Below are positions 17,757 through 26,668 of a stretch of 64,000 bases of DNA, piece after piece. Both the position numbers and the translations under genes were made by a program. The notes beneath the pieces are model-generated. The model was not told where the DNA came from. It searched no databases and was given only the letters and a program-made list of their open reading frames with translations. Each line of letters begins with the position of its first letter. Within the stretch, counting starts at the first letter, position 1. This DNA is from Desulfurellaceae bacterium bin18 (GTDB taxonomy: Bacteria > Desulfobacterota > Binatia > Bin18). The stretch lies in contig MPMI01000009.1 in assembly GCA_002238415.1 (NCBI GenBank), positions 54,276 through 118,275 on the forward strand. The letters run 5' to 3'.

Positions 17757-18377
17757 CTATTCTGACTGATTCGTCGTGGCTGGGGAGGCTTGAGCCGTAG
17801 CCGGGTTTTCGCCGCAGCCCGAACACGCGTGCTGCGGCCGGTAATCGATCACATTGCCGTGCCGGTCAAGCTCAAAATGGCAGCACTCCAGTAACAGGTC
17901 TTTGAGCTTGGCTCGACCGCGTTGGACGCGAGACTTGGCCCCGGACAGGGACAAGCCTAAGCGGGCGCCGACCTCACTTTGTGTCAGCCCTTGAAGCTCT
18001 GTCAGCTCTATTGCCTCACGATACCGTGGCGACAACTGTTGTACGATGCAGCCCAGACCGGCCGCGATCTCCTTGTTATAGTTCTCTTCCGCAGTGTTCT
18101 CTTCAGGGATGGCGTCCGCCACGACGCCGTCAGGGGCGAGGACCTCTTTCGATACGGAGCCCGTGCGGAAATAATCCCTTAGCGTGTTATGGGCAATACG
18201 ATAAACCCAGGCTGCCAGCCGTTCCTGTTTCCGGAGGGAGGCGAGTCCGTTATGGACCCGCATAAATGTCTCTTGGAGCAGGTCCTCCGCTAATTGGTCA
18301 TCCGTGACACGGCGGCGAAAGAACGCGCGCAACTGCCGGCTCAGCGCCTGCCAGGCGTGCTCAGTTGAGACGCTCAT
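17757..18377 (-). CDS. sigZ: SigZ-type ECF sigma factor with cysteine-rich C-terminal tail
   Basis: The start ATG at 18377 follows AGTAGGAGTAACG. The 206-aa product has sigma region 2 (DQLAEDLLQETFMRVH, about 27-42, and WVYRIAHNTLRDYFR at 57-71) and region 4 with an HTH (GLTQSEVGARLGLSLSGAKSRVQRGR, about 130-155). Beyond the normal sigma-70 end there is a tail of about 45 residues with CC at 165-166 followed by HFELDRHG..IDYRP and CSGC at 185-188. SigZ-family members carry this type of tail. The Cys cluster could bind metal(loid) or sense thiol stress, replacing an anti-sigma factor; that is inference. The gene is 8 nt downstream of the ArsI-like gene, so they share an operon. No anti-sigma gene is adjacent. 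Confidence 0.85.
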   Translation of the reverse strand: MSVSTEHAWQALSRQLRAFFRRRVTDDQLAEDLLQETFMRVHNGLASLRKQERLAAWVYRIAHNTLRDYFRTGSVSKEVLAPDGVVADAIPEENTAEENYNKEIAAGLGCIVQQLSPRYREAIELTELQGLTQSEVGARLGLSLSGAKSRVQRGRAKLKDLLLECCHFELDRHGNVIDYRPQHACSGCGENPATAQASPATTNQSE

Positions 18378-18385
18378 CGTTACTC

Positions 18386-18907
18386 CTACTCCGAACAGCA
18401 TTCGATTGTGCAACACGTGGAGCTTTGAATCGCCTCCCGGTCAGGCACATTGCTTGCCCCTGCACCGCCGGTCTCCCTTTTCTTTCTTCCGTGATCCGGC
18501 ACGTCGGCATCCAGAACCACAAAGATCTCCCATGCATTCCCATCCGGATCGGTTACCCAGGCTTTGTCCTGCACAGCGTAACAGCACGAGACGGCGTCTT
18601 CCAGGCGTGGCTTGAGCCCTGTGGTCTGCAACCGGGCGGCAATCCGAGCGACGGTCTCCGTCGATTTGACCTGAACCCCGAAGTGGGCGCTCGGACCGGG
18701 CCGGGTCTGTTGGTTTGTATCTTCATTCAAGGTGAGGTTCAGGGGCGGGTCGGCAACCTCGAACTTCGCATAGCGAGGGCGCACCTTGGTCGGTTCCTGG
18801 GCGAACAGGTGTCGATAGAAGATGGCGGCGCGCTCCGCGTCACGAACCGACAAAGCGATGTGGACTCGGGCCGGAGTTGTGAATTCCACTGCAGATTGAC
18901 CGTTCAT
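18386..18907 (-). CDS. arsI: ArsI/CadI-family metalloenzyme (C-As lyase-like)
   Basis: The ATG at 18907 has GCAGGAGGTTTTCG upstream. The 173-aa VOC-fold protein carries the expected ferrous iron ligands of ArsI, H16 (RVHIALSV), H75 (SAHFGVQV) and E127 (AWEIFVVL), plus the vicinal Cys pair C108-C109 (VSCCYAVQD) that binds trivalent organoarsenicals. ArsI uses O2 to cleave the C-As bond of methylarsenite or reduced aromatic arsenicals. A second Cys cluster sits at the very C-terminus (STCCTIECC). The gene is first in an operon with sigZ, and an 18-bp dyad overlapping a TATAAA-like box lies 22-39 nt upstream of the start. CadI-type cadmium-induced proteins are the closest alternative; the CC motif favours arsenic. 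Confidence 0.82.
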   Translation of the reverse strand: MNGQSAVEFTTPARVHIALSVRDAERAAIFYRHLFAQEPTKVRPRYAKFEVADPPLNLTLNEDTNQQTRPGPSAHFGVQVKSTETVARIAARLQTTGLKPRLEDAVSCCYAVQDKAWVTDPDGNAWEIFVVLDADVPDHGRKKRETGGAGASNVPDREAIQSSTCCTIECCSE

Positions 18908-18928
18908 CGAAAACCTCCTGCATAACAG

Positions 18929-18946
18929 CGTCTGTTTATACAGACG
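18929..18946 (-). promoter_or_regulatory. Dyad operator candidate of the arsI-sigZ operon
   Basis: CGTCTGT (18929-18935) and ACAGACG (18940-18946) form a perfect 7-bp inverted repeat with a TTAT spacer. On the minus strand the centre reads TATAAA, a plausible -10, and the arsI start lies 21 nt downstream. A palindrome over the -10 is what an ArsR-type repressor would use. No arsR gene is in the window. A hairpin in the leader RNA is the alternative. Confidence 0.5.
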
Positions 18947-19082
18947 GAGGAGGCGAACCAAAGGACGCAAATTGGAAACTCAGCGGCCTTGCTTTTTGTT
19001 CCTCGTGGCCATATCAACGGCGGAATGCCGCTCACGCTGGCATCTCCTGACGGAAGATTCTCAAAACGCATCGTGATCAATC

Positions 19083-19904
19083 TTGCCGGTCGGGTCCGGA
19101 TCGATTAGACTACAGTGGTTGCTACCCATTGACCTCCCCCCGCTGTTTGTTTGCCTGCTTGCGTGTGTCTGCGGCGCCTGTATCGGGAGTTTCCTGAACG
19201 TGTGTATCTACCGTCTCCCTCTTGAGGAGTCGGTGATCTCTCCAGGCTCTCACTGCCGGAGCTGCTCAACCCCACTCGCCTGGTACGATAATATTCCGCT
19301 GTTCAGCTATCTGGTCCGACGCGGACGGTGTCGGATATGCGGCACCCGGTTTTCTGCCCGCTACTTTTGGGTCGAACTGCTGACCGCAGCGATTGCCGGT
19401 CTGCTGCTGGTTCAATTTGGCGTCACCCTGGTAACCTTGGGGTATTTCGTTTTTGCCGCGGCCTTGGTCGTTATCACGTTTATTGATGTGGATCATAAAA
19501 TTATTCCCGATGTCATCAGTCTGCCCGGGATCATCCTCGGCCTGCTCCTTTCCGCGATCTCTCCACACCTGACGTTCTGGGAATCGCTCATAGGGGCCGG
19601 CGTCGGGGCCGGCGTCCTGCTGGTAGTGGCCTTCGGCTATTGGGCCGTGACCAGACGTGAGGGCATGGGCGGGGGGGACATCAAACTGTTGGCTATGATA
19701 GGCGCGTTTCTGGGCTGGCGCGCCATACCTTTTACCCTGCTGCTTGCTTCTTGCACCGGATCGGTGATCGGGGTTGCTACCATGCTACGCCGTCGGGCCG
19801 ACTCCAAACTCGTCTTACCGTTCGGTCCGTTCTTAGCGTTTGGCGCCGGGTGTTATCTCTTCGTCGGGGAATCCCTGATCGCCTGGTATCTCAGCCTGCG
19901 CTGA
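19083..19904 (+). CDS. pilD: Prepilin peptidase (type IV leader peptidase)
   Basis: The 273-aa polytopic membrane aspartyl protease removes type III signal peptides from type IV pilins or type II secretion pseudopilins and may N-methylate them. The N-terminal cytoplasmic domain has the zinc-binding Cys tetrad C58/C61 and C83/C86 (CRSC, CRIC). IGSFLNVCIYRLP (34-46) is the typical lead-in. Catalytic aspartates are in IDVDHKIIPD (135-143) and GGGD (196-199). About seven hydrophobic helices are visible. No ATG is available near the start; TTG at 19083 is the likely initiator. No pilus genes are adjacent, so it presumably serves a system elsewhere. Confidence 0.9.
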   Translation: MPVGSGSIRLQWLLPIDLPPLFVCLLACVCGACIGSFLNVCIYRLPLEESVISPGSHCRSCSTPLAWYDNIPLFSYLVRRGRCRICGTRFSARYFWVELLTAAIAGLLLVQFGVTLVTLGYFVFAAALVVITFIDVDHKIIPDVISLPGIILGLLLSAISPHLTFWESLIGAGVGAGVLLVVAFGYWAVTRREGMGGGDIKLLAMIGAFLGWRAIPFTLLLASCTGSVIGVATMLRRRADSKLVLPFGPFLAFGAGCYLFVGESLIAWYLSLR

Positions 19905-19943
19905 CCCGACCCTACCTTTGGAGAACGTGAAAAGGACTACAGC

Positions 19944-21806
19944 ATGATGTCGGCCGACCTGTCGCGGAATACTGGTGACCGCCCGCGCCCTACGGACCCG
20001 CACGCAGCGTATACTGAACGGCTGGGTCAGCGCGAAAGCCAATTCCACCGGTGTACGCAGCGGGACCGAGTGATAGGCCACGCGCGTCTGATTCTCTTTC
20101 TTGTCGGCTGTGGTTTTACGTGGTTTTTCCTGCGGCCCGGAACCTTGGCGTGGGGCTGGTTGCTGCCTTTTGTAATCGGCTTCGCCGGACTCGTGCTTTA
20201 CCATGAGCGAATTAGACACCGGCGGCTGCGGGCAGAGCGGAGTGTAGCGTTTTACACTCAAGGATTAGCCCGACTTGAGGATCGTTGGGTTGAGTGTGGA
20301 GAGCCGGGGAGCGTGTTTCTGCAAGAGAGTCAGCAGGCTGGTCATCCCTATGCTGTCGATCTCGACCTGTTTGGTCCAGGCTCGGTGTTTGCCTTGCTAT
20401 GCACCGCGCGAACCTCGAGTGGACGACAGACCCTGGCCGCCTGGCTGACAATACCCGCGACGCCCGAGGATATCCGTGCCCGCCAGACCGCCATTGATGA
20501 ACTCTGTCTCCGTCTCGACCTGCGCGAAGAGCTTGCCGTCCGTGGCAAGGATATTGACGCCGGCGTCTCGCCCCATATTCTGCAAGACTGGGGACACCCG
20601 CCACCCCATCTCTCCGGCTGGCGAGTGTCTATTGTAGCCGGTATTCTCTCGTTGCTGTCGCTGGTGACCCTGGCCGCCTGGGGACTGACCTCGATTGGGC
20701 CGATCCCGTTTGTAGTGGCGAGTGTGGTGCAGGGTCTCTTTGCCGCCAGCGTCCGGCAGCGGGTTGGACGCGCCATTGCCAACATCGAGCGCTTCGGACG
20801 CGAACTCAGCCTGCTGTCCACAGTCCTGACCTGTCTCGAACAAGAGGCGTTTGCGTGTCCGTGGCTGACCCGTCTCCAGGCATTGATTGCAACCAACGGC
20901 TTACCGCCCTCACGCCGGATCGCCCGCCTTAACCGTTTGATTACCTTGCTCGAATCTCGCAAGAATCAGATTTTTATTCCGCTGGCCGGCCTGCTGCTGT
21001 GGACGACCCAGCTCGCCTGCGCCCTCGAACGCTGGCGGGCCGTCTCGGGCCGGGCCATTGCCGACTGGCTGCATGCGATCGGCCAATTCGAGGCCCTGAA
21101 TGCGCTGGCCGGCTATGCGTATGAGCACCCGACCGACCCCTTCCCGGAACTGGTGCCCCAGAAAAAGGACGGTCAACGGAGCGCCTGTTTTGAAGGGACG
21201 GGTCTCGGCCACCCACTGTTGCCCGAACGACACTGTGTGCGCAATGATGTGGCTCTGCATCAGCATCCTCAGGCCTTGATCGTCAGCGGTTCCAATATGT
21301 CGGGCAAGAGTACACTGCTCAGGACCGTCGGGGTGAACGCCGTCCTGGCCCTGGCCGGTGCCCCGGTGCGGGCGCGGTACCTCCGCCTCTCCCCGCTGAC
21401 GCTTGGAGCAAGCCTGCGCATCCAGGACTCTCTGCATGCCGGGACGTCCCGTTTCTACGCGGAAGTGATGCGCGTCCGCCAACTGATGGATAGCGCGGCA
21501 GGTCCGGTACCCGCGCTTTTTCTTCTGGACGAGATTTTTCACGGGACGAATTCCCACGACCGCCAGATTGGGGCGACAGCCGTGGTCCGCAGTCTGCTTG
21601 AGCGGGGAGCCATTGGTTTGGTCACAACCCATGACCTCGCCCTGGCCCGGATCGCCGACAGCCTGTCTCCGCGTGTGGTTAATGTCTGTTTTGAAGATCA
21701 ATTCGAAGACGGCGAGCTGCGGTTCGACTACCGCATGCGGACCGGTGTCGTCCAAAAGAGCAATGCTTTGGCACTGATGCGATCAGTCGGATTGGAAGTC
21801 GGCTAG
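19944..21806 (+). CDS. MutS-family ATPase with N-terminal membrane segment
   Basis: The 620-aa protein has a C-terminal MutS domain V ATPase: Walker A GSNMSGKST at 449-457, Walker B LFLLDEIFHG at about 525-534, and a LVTTHDLALA H-loop. Preceding helices resemble MutS domain III. Two hydrophobic stretches near residues 47-85 (LILFLVGCGFTWFFL, WLLPFVIGFAGLVLY) and further ones near 225-260 indicate membrane attachment, unlike MutS1. It lacks the mismatch-recognition domain with Phe-X-Glu. Such membrane MutS-like proteins are widespread but their role is unknown. The ATG at 19944 follows GGAGAACGTGAAAAGG. It is 39 nt downstream of pilD and upstream of tmk, probably cotranscribed. Confidence 0.8.
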   Translation: MMSADLSRNTGDRPRPTDPHAAYTERLGQRESQFHRCTQRDRVIGHARLILFLVGCGFTWFFLRPGTLAWGWLLPFVIGFAGLVLYHERIRHRRLRAERSVAFYTQGLARLEDRWVECGEPGSVFLQESQQAGHPYAVDLDLFGPGSVFALLCTARTSSGRQTLAAWLTIPATPEDIRARQTAIDELCLRLDLREELAVRGKDIDAGVSPHILQDWGHPPPHLSGWRVSIVAGILSLLSLVTLAAWGLTSIGPIPFVVASVVQGLFAASVRQRVGRAIANIERFGRELSLLSTVLTCLEQEAFACPWLTRLQALIATNGLPPSRRIARLNRLITLLESRKNQIFIPLAGLLLWTTQLACALERWRAVSGRAIADWLHAIGQFEALNALAGYAYEHPTDPFPELVPQKKDGQRSACFEGTGLGHPLLPERHCVRNDVALHQHPQALIVSGSNMSGKSTLLRTVGVNAVLALAGAPVRARYLRLSPLTLGASLRIQDSLHAGTSRFYAEVMRVRQLMDSAAGPVPALFLLDEIFHGTNSHDRQIGATAVVRSLLERGAIGLVTTHDLALARIADSLSPRVVNVCFEDQFEDGELRFDYRMRTGVVQKSNALALMRSVGLEVG

Positions 21807-21839
21807 CTTTATACTTCGCAGACTGAAAGAGTAGAAAGT

Positions 21840-22577
21840 ATGAGTGGAGTTTTTATTACCTTTGAGGGTGGAGAGGGATGCGGCAAGACCACCCAACTCA
21901 AGCTGTTGGCCGACGTGTTGCGCGAGCGGGGACACGATGTTGTTACGACGAGGGAGCCAGGCGGCACGCCGCTAGGGAGCGGCTTGCGTGAGCTGCTCCT
22001 ATACAACAAGCGTCGTGGTCGACCGCGTGTCGAGGCGTGTCCGCCTCAGGACGATGCTCCACTTTTGCCGGCGTTCGCCGAACCCGACAAGCCGAGCGGT
22101 TCTCCCGAGCCGGCGGCATCGACTGCCGGCCCAGTGCCACAGGCCGAGATGCTGCTCATGCTGGCCGACCGGACGCAACACGTACACGCCGTCATTCGAC
22201 CCGGTCTTGACGCAGGGCGGATCGTGTTATGCGACCGGTTTGTAGACTCAACCTCGGCATACCAAGGCTACGGGCGGGAAATTGATCTCAAAATTGTTGC
22301 TGAATTCAATGCGTTTGCTTGTGGCGGCTGTTGGCCGGCACTGACTTTTGTGCTGGACCTGCCGATCAAAGACGGCCTGGCACGGCGCAAATATGAGCGG
22401 AAGGACGTATTTCAAGCCGAATCGCTCGCGTTTCACGAGCGGGTGCGTGAGGGGTTCCTCGCCATTGCCCGCGCCGAGCCCGAGCGGGTCTGCCTGATTG
22501 ATGCGGCCCAGGATATCGAGGCTGTGCACGCTGCTGTGCTTGCCGGTGTCCGCAAACGCCTGCCCGCCCTTCTCTAA
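21840..22577 (+). CDS. tmk: Thymidylate kinase with a large insertion
   Basis: The 245-aa enzyme phosphorylates dTMP to dTDP. The P-loop FEGGEGCGKTT is at 8-18, the REPGG motif at 39-43, the DR(F) motif at 132-134 with STSAYQGYGR following, and a LID region with RRKYERKDVF. Usual length is 200-215 aa. Here residues about 57-100 form a Pro/Ala-rich, low-complexity insertion between helix 2 and the AEMLLMLADR helix. It is in frame and does not touch catalytic motifs, so the enzyme should be active. It sits 18 nt upstream of holB in the common tmk-holB pairing seen in many bacteria. Confidence 0.93.
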   Translation: MSGVFITFEGGEGCGKTTQLKLLADVLRERGHDVVTTREPGGTPLGSGLRELLLYNKRRGRPRVEACPPQDDAPLLPAFAEPDKPSGSPEPAASTAGPVPQAEMLLMLADRTQHVHAVIRPGLDAGRIVLCDRFVDSTSAYQGYGREIDLKIVAEFNAFACGGCWPALTFVLDLPIKDGLARRKYERKDVFQAESLAFHERVREGFLAIARAEPERVCLIDAAQDIEAVHAAVLAGVRKRLPALL

Positions 22578-22595
22578 AGTCAGAGACAAAAACCC

Positions 22596-23630
22596 ATGCT
22601 GCTGGATCAGATACACGGCCACGCCTCAGCGCTGGCGACATTGCGCAAGGCACTGGCCAAAGATCGAGTTGCCCATGCCTATCTCTTCACCGGGCCGGAC
22701 GGCATCGGCAAGCGGTGTACCGCCATTGCCCTGGCGCACGCTTTACTCTGCCAGGAGGCCCCCCAGCATGGGTGTGACTCCTGTCCGGCCTGTGTGTCTC
22801 TGCAAGCGGGCTCTCACCCGGACTATTATTTGAGTGCGCCCCTGCCCGGAAAGCAGAGCATGGGTATCGACCAGATTCGGGCGATGCAGCGGTTTCTGGC
22901 GCTCCGGCCCGCTCGCGGCGGCAAGAAAGTCTGCATACTCAATGAGGCGCATATCTTGACGGACCAGGCGCAGAGTGCCTTGCTGAAGATTCTTGAAGAG
23001 CCGCCCGGCGACGCGATTGTCGTGCTGGTTGCCGCGAGCGGGGCCACGCTCTCCCTCCCCCTGCTGTCGCGCTGCCAACACGTTCGCTTTGCTCCCTTAC
23101 CGGTTCAGGACGTGGAACGCATCCTGAGGCAGGAGGCTGGTCTGGAGGCCGACACCGCGAGCCTCCTCGCCCGCTATAGCCGCGGGAGTATTGGCCGCGC
23201 CCTCAGCCTTGATCCACCCACACTGATGGAGGAGCGCCAGCGGGTTGTCGAGCACCTCTCCACGGTACACGGGGCTTCTTTTTCAACCTTGTCCCAACTG
23301 GCTGAGTGGCTGGTAGCCGACCGTAGCTCCAAGACAAAGAAGAAAGCCGAGACGCCAACAGCACTGGAGAAGGGCGCCCGCCTGGAACTCGTTCTGGCCT
23401 GGTATGAAGAGGCGCTACGCTACCTCCTGCTGGGCAACAGCGCGGTCGTGCGCTATCAGGACTGCCTGCCCGCCCTGGCCCAGGCGACCGCAAAAGTGGG
23501 CCTCGCCCGGGCTTTACACGATCTCACCGTCGTCTACGAGACGATACAGGCCCTGGGTCGGAACGCCCATCCTCGACTCGCAGTAGAAGATATGCTGCTG
23601 GAACTTGCTGAGGCTGCGCCTGCCCGCTAG
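22596..23630 (+). CDS. holB: DNA polymerase III delta' subunit
   Basis: The 344-aa AAA+ clamp-loader subunit shows [16 protein letters not shown] (P-loop variant, about 28-43). The zinc-knuckle cysteines are in [15 protein letters not shown] (about 52-66). [22 protein letters not shown] (Walker B-like) and the SRC motif in LSRCQHVRF follow. It loads the beta sliding clamp as part of the DnaX complex. The C-terminal collar domain is present; a Lys-rich linker (SSKTKKKAE) lies near 247-256. Overall length matches delta'. It follows tmk directly and precedes metG by 25 nt, a known syntenic order, so the tmk-holB-metG-tatD run is likely one operon. Confidence 0.92.
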   Translation: MLLDQIHGHASALATLRKALAKDRVAHAYLFTGPDGIGKRCTAIALAHALLCQEAPQHGCDSCPACVSLQAGSHPDYYLSAPLPGKQSMGIDQIRAMQRFLALRPARGGKKVCILNEAHILTDQAQSALLKILEEPPGDAIVVLVAASGATLSLPLLSRCQHVRFAPLPVQDVERILRQEAGLEADTASLLARYSRGSIGRALSLDPPTLMEERQRVVEHLSTVHGASFSTLSQLAEWLVADRSSKTKKKAETPTALEKGARLELVLAWYEEALRYLLLGNSAVVRYQDCLPALAQATAKVGLARALHDLTVVYETIQALGRNAHPRLAVEDMLLELAEAAPAR

Positions 23631-23655
23631 GAAAGAAAGATTCGAGGAGACAGAC

Positions 23656-25410
23656 ATGGACCAACCACGACATATACTTGTTGGCGTCGCCTGGCCGTAC
23701 GCAAATGGTGAACAACACATCGGTCACATTGCCGGCGCCTATCTTCCGCCCGATATTTTTGCCCGCTTCCAGCGGATGCGCGGCAACCATGTCCTGATGG
23801 TGAGTGGCTCCGATACGCACGGCACCCCTATTACCGTCCGGGCCGAGGCCGAGGGTGTCGGCCCGGCCGAGATTGTTGATCGGTTTCATGCCACGTTTAT
23901 CGACAGCTACCTCAAGCTCGGTCTGACGTTCGATCTCTTCACCCATACGGATACCCAAAACCACTGGGAGGTGACGCAGGATCTTTTTCGTACCCATCTT
24001 GAGGGCGGTTATATTTACCAGGCCAGCCAGCAGCAATTGTATGACGCCAAAGCCAGCCGTTTCTTGCCCGACCGCTATGTTGAGGGCAACTGCCCGTTTT
24101 GTGACTACGACGAAGCGCGTGGGGACCAGTGCGATCAGTGCGGGCGTACCTACGAAGCGGTTGAGCTCAAGAACCCTCGCTCACGGATTACCGGGAATAC
24201 CAGCCTCGAAGTCCGGGAGACCGAGCATTACTTCCTGGACTTGTCGAAACTCCAGGACCCGCTGCGGTCCTGGCTGCAAGACGGCAAAACGCACTGGCGG
24301 CCAAATGTCATCCATTTTGCGCGCACCCAGGTGGAACAAACGGAACTGCGCGGTCGCCCTATCACCCGCGACATGGAGTGGGGCGTCTCGATTCCGCTAC
24401 CGAACACCGCAGGGAAATGTATCTATGTCTGGTATGACGCCGTCATCGGCTATCTGAGTGCGGCAAAAGAGTGGGCTCAACTCAATAACGAGGCCGAACA
24501 ATGGCGCCAGTGGTGGGACGCCAATACCAACCCCCAGGCCCGTATCTATAATTTTATCGGTAAGGACAATATCCCCTTTCACGCCATGATGTGGCCGGCG
24601 ATGCTGATCGCCTACCAAAGCCTGAATCTGCCCTATGACGTGCCGGCCAACGAATACCTGAATATGTACGGCCGGAAGTTCAGCAAAAGCCAGGGGCATA
24701 TTATCAGCATCCTGAACGTGCTCGAACGCTACCAGGCTGATGCGTGGCGGTACGCGCTCACCGCCATCGCGCCGGAAGCCAACGATGTGGACTTTACCTG
24801 GGACGATTTTGTGGAACGCGTGAATAACGAACTGGTGGCGAATTGGGGTAATTTGGTGAACCGGGTGTTAGGCTTTGCCTATAAGCGCTGGCAGGGCGTT
24901 ATCCCCGAACCAGGTCCGTTGAGCGGAAAAGATCAGAGCTTGCTCGAGGAGGTCAAAGCCGGTTTCCACAGCGTTGGGGACTTATACGACGGTGTCAAGC
25001 TCAAAGCCGCCATGCAGGAGGTCCGCCGGCTGAGCCAACGGACGAACCAGTATCTGCACGACGCGGCACCCTGGAGTACGATTAAGACGGACCCGCAACA
25101 GGCCGCCACGTCAGTCTATGTGGCGCTGCAAGCTATTGACTGGTTGAAGATTCTCTGGGCCCCCATACTGCCCCACACCAGCCAACAGCTCCATGAACTC
25201 CTCGGCTATGATGGCCAGCTCTTTGGCCGTCAGTATACGCAGGCCGTCAAAGACGCACGTGGCGAGCATCACGTGCTGCGCTATGACAACAGCGCCGCGA
25301 CCGGCAGGTGGGAACCGGGGACGCTCGCCCCCGGCCAAGCGATGCGGCAGCCCGCGCCATTATTTGTCAAACTCGACGAAAATGTGCCGGAGCAAGAGGC
25401 GGCGGGCTAA
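23656..25410 (+). CDS. metG: Methionyl-tRNA synthetase, short form
   Basis: The 584-aa class I synthetase charges tRNA-Met. It has HIGH at 21-24 (with PYANGEQ before it), zinc ligands C146, C149, C159 and C162, and the KMSKS-loop variant KFSKS at 341-345. The start ATG at 23656 has GAGGAGA upstream. The anticodon-binding helical domain follows to about residue 560. The C-terminal EMAP/Trbp111-type tRNA-binding domain found in long MetG is absent, which is normal for this subtype (four-Cys zinc, archaeal-like). It is followed 17 nt later by tatD, as in many bacteria. Confidence 0.95.
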   Translation: MDQPRHILVGVAWPYANGEQHIGHIAGAYLPPDIFARFQRMRGNHVLMVSGSDTHGTPITVRAEAEGVGPAEIVDRFHATFIDSYLKLGLTFDLFTHTDTQNHWEVTQDLFRTHLEGGYIYQASQQQLYDAKASRFLPDRYVEGNCPFCDYDEARGDQCDQCGRTYEAVELKNPRSRITGNTSLEVRETEHYFLDLSKLQDPLRSWLQDGKTHWRPNVIHFARTQVEQTELRGRPITRDMEWGVSIPLPNTAGKCIYVWYDAVIGYLSAAKEWAQLNNEAEQWRQWWDANTNPQARIYNFIGKDNIPFHAMMWPAMLIAYQSLNLPYDVPANEYLNMYGRKFSKSQGHIISILNVLERYQADAWRYALTAIAPEANDVDFTWDDFVERVNNELVANWGNLVNRVLGFAYKRWQGVIPEPGPLSGKDQSLLEEVKAGFHSVGDLYDGVKLKAAMQEVRRLSQRTNQYLHDAAPWSTIKTDPQQAATSVYVALQAIDWLKILWAPILPHTSQQLHELLGYDGQLFGRQYTQAVKDARGEHHVLRYDNSAATGRWEPGTLAPGQAMRQPAPLFVKLDENVPEQEAAG

Positions 25411-25427
25411 GGGAGGGGACGCCGACC

Positions 25428-26207
25428 ATGCGCCTGGTCGACTCACACTGTCATCTGACCGACACGCAGTTTGACGAAGACCGGACTGCGCTTCTGACCC
25501 GTGCGCGCCAGGCCGGCATCGGACGTTTTATTACGATTGGAGCGACGGGCGAATTTTGGCATAACGAAAAAGCCGTAGCGCTGGCTCAGGAACAACCGGA
25601 TGTTTTTGCCACGGTTGGGGTGCACCCGCACAATGCCGAAACGATTACCCCGGAAACCTATGACCAACTGCGCCGCTTGGCTCAGGAGCCCAAGGTCGTG
25701 GGGTTGGGTGAGACCGGCCTGGATTTTTACTACGAGTATTCTCCCCGTGAAGCGCAGCGGCAGCATTTTCGTACCTTTATCCAACTCGCGCTCGAACTCG
25801 ACCTGCCGCTCTCCATGCATGTCCGTGAGGCCTACGCTGAAGCGGCTGAGATTCTCCGCCAGGAAGGTGGCGGCCGGGTTCGAGGCGTGATGCACTGCTT
25901 CACCGGCACTGCACCGGAAGCCGAGGCTCTGCTCGCGCTTGGTTTGTCTCTGTCGTTTAGTGGGATTGTGACCTTCAAGAGTGCGCAGGAATTGCGCACG
26001 GTCGTGCCCATCGTACCCATGGATCGCCTGCTCATTGAGACCGATTGCCCGTATTTGGCCCCGGTCCCATACCGTGGCCGACGGAACGAGCCCGCCTATG
26101 TATCCCAGATAGCGGCAACGCTTGCCCAACTCAAAGCCGTGCCGCTTGAAGAGGTGGCGCAGATCACCTGGCGCAATACCGCCCACCTCTTTCGGCTCGA
26201 CGCTTAG
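25428..26207 (+). CDS. tatD: TatD family metal-dependent DNase
   Basis: The 259-aa TIM-barrel hydrolase starts at ATG 25428 after GGGAGGGGACGCCGACC. Metal ligands are visible: HCH (H7, H9), Glu in GLGETGLDFY, His in MHVRE and MHCFTG, and Asp in IETDCPYLAP. TatD proteins are 3'-5' exonucleases or deacylases acting on damaged DNA and other substrates. Length is normal. It is last in the tmk-holB-metG-tatD run. Its stop overlaps by 4 nt the stop region of the convergent Fur-family gene, leaving no room for a terminator between them. Confidence 0.93.
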   Translation: MRLVDSHCHLTDTQFDEDRTALLTRARQAGIGRFITIGATGEFWHNEKAVALAQEQPDVFATVGVHPHNAETITPETYDQLRRLAQEPKVVGLGETGLDFYYEYSPREAQRQHFRTFIQLALELDLPLSMHVREAYAEAAEILRQEGGGRVRGVMHCFTGTAPEAEALLALGLSLSFSGIVTFKSAQELRTVVPIVPMDRLLIETDCPYLAPVPYRGRRNEPAYVSQIAATLAQLKAVPLEEVAQITWRNTAHLFRLDA

Positions 26208-26668
26208 CCGTTGAAGGAACGCCCCTGAAGCGGGTCAAGACTTTCTCGGCATTCTTTGCAAATCCCGTAGATTTCCATCTTGTGCGTAGTCGCCACAAAG
26301 TCGTAGCGCTGGGCAAGCTCTTCCTGGAGTTCTTCAATCCGGGGCTGGACGAACTCGATAATACGTCCACAGCGTTCGCAGATCAGATGATCGTGGTGCC
26401 GTTCGGCTTCAATGTTCTCAAAGCGCGCCTGTCCATCGGCAAAATGGCGCTCCTCGGCAAGTCCACACTCCTTGAGTAATTTGAGGGTCCGGTAGACGGT
26501 AGCATAGCCCACCCGCGGATTGATCTGGCGGACTTCACTATAGAGTTCTTCCACACTGATATGGCGCGTGATCGCAAAAAAGACGCGGGCGATGTCTTCT
26601 CGTTGAGCGGTGGCCTTGAGGCCCTGCTCTTTGATCCAGAGCCGAAAGGTGTCAAGCCGCTCACTCAT
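26204..26668 (-). CDS. Fur-family transcriptional regulator
   Basis: The 154-aa protein has the winged-helix domain (about 10-85, with LKATAQRED and the YATVYRTLKLL recognition helix at 55-65). The dimerisation domain follows with a metal site HHDHLICERCG (91-101) and a second CxxC at C137/C140. Both Cys pairs imply the structural Zn site of Fur/PerR/Zur. The regulatory metal cannot be told from sequence; PerR-like peroxide sensing or Fur-like iron control are both open. Its ATG overlaps the stop of the upstream 106-aa gene (ATGA), so the pair is translationally coupled. It is convergent with tatD. Confidence 0.88.
   Translation of the reverse strand: MSERLDTFRLWIKEQGLKATAQREDIARVFFAITRHISVEELYSEVRQINPRVGYATVYRTLKLLKECGLAEERHFADGQARFENIEAERHHDHLICERCGRIIEFVQPRIEELQEELAQRYDFVATTHKMEIYGICKECRESLDPLQGRSFNG

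Noticed and set aside
20910..21755. Minus-strand ORF of 281 codons opposite the MutS-like gene
   Set aside because: Antisense shadow; Walker motifs are on the plus strand.
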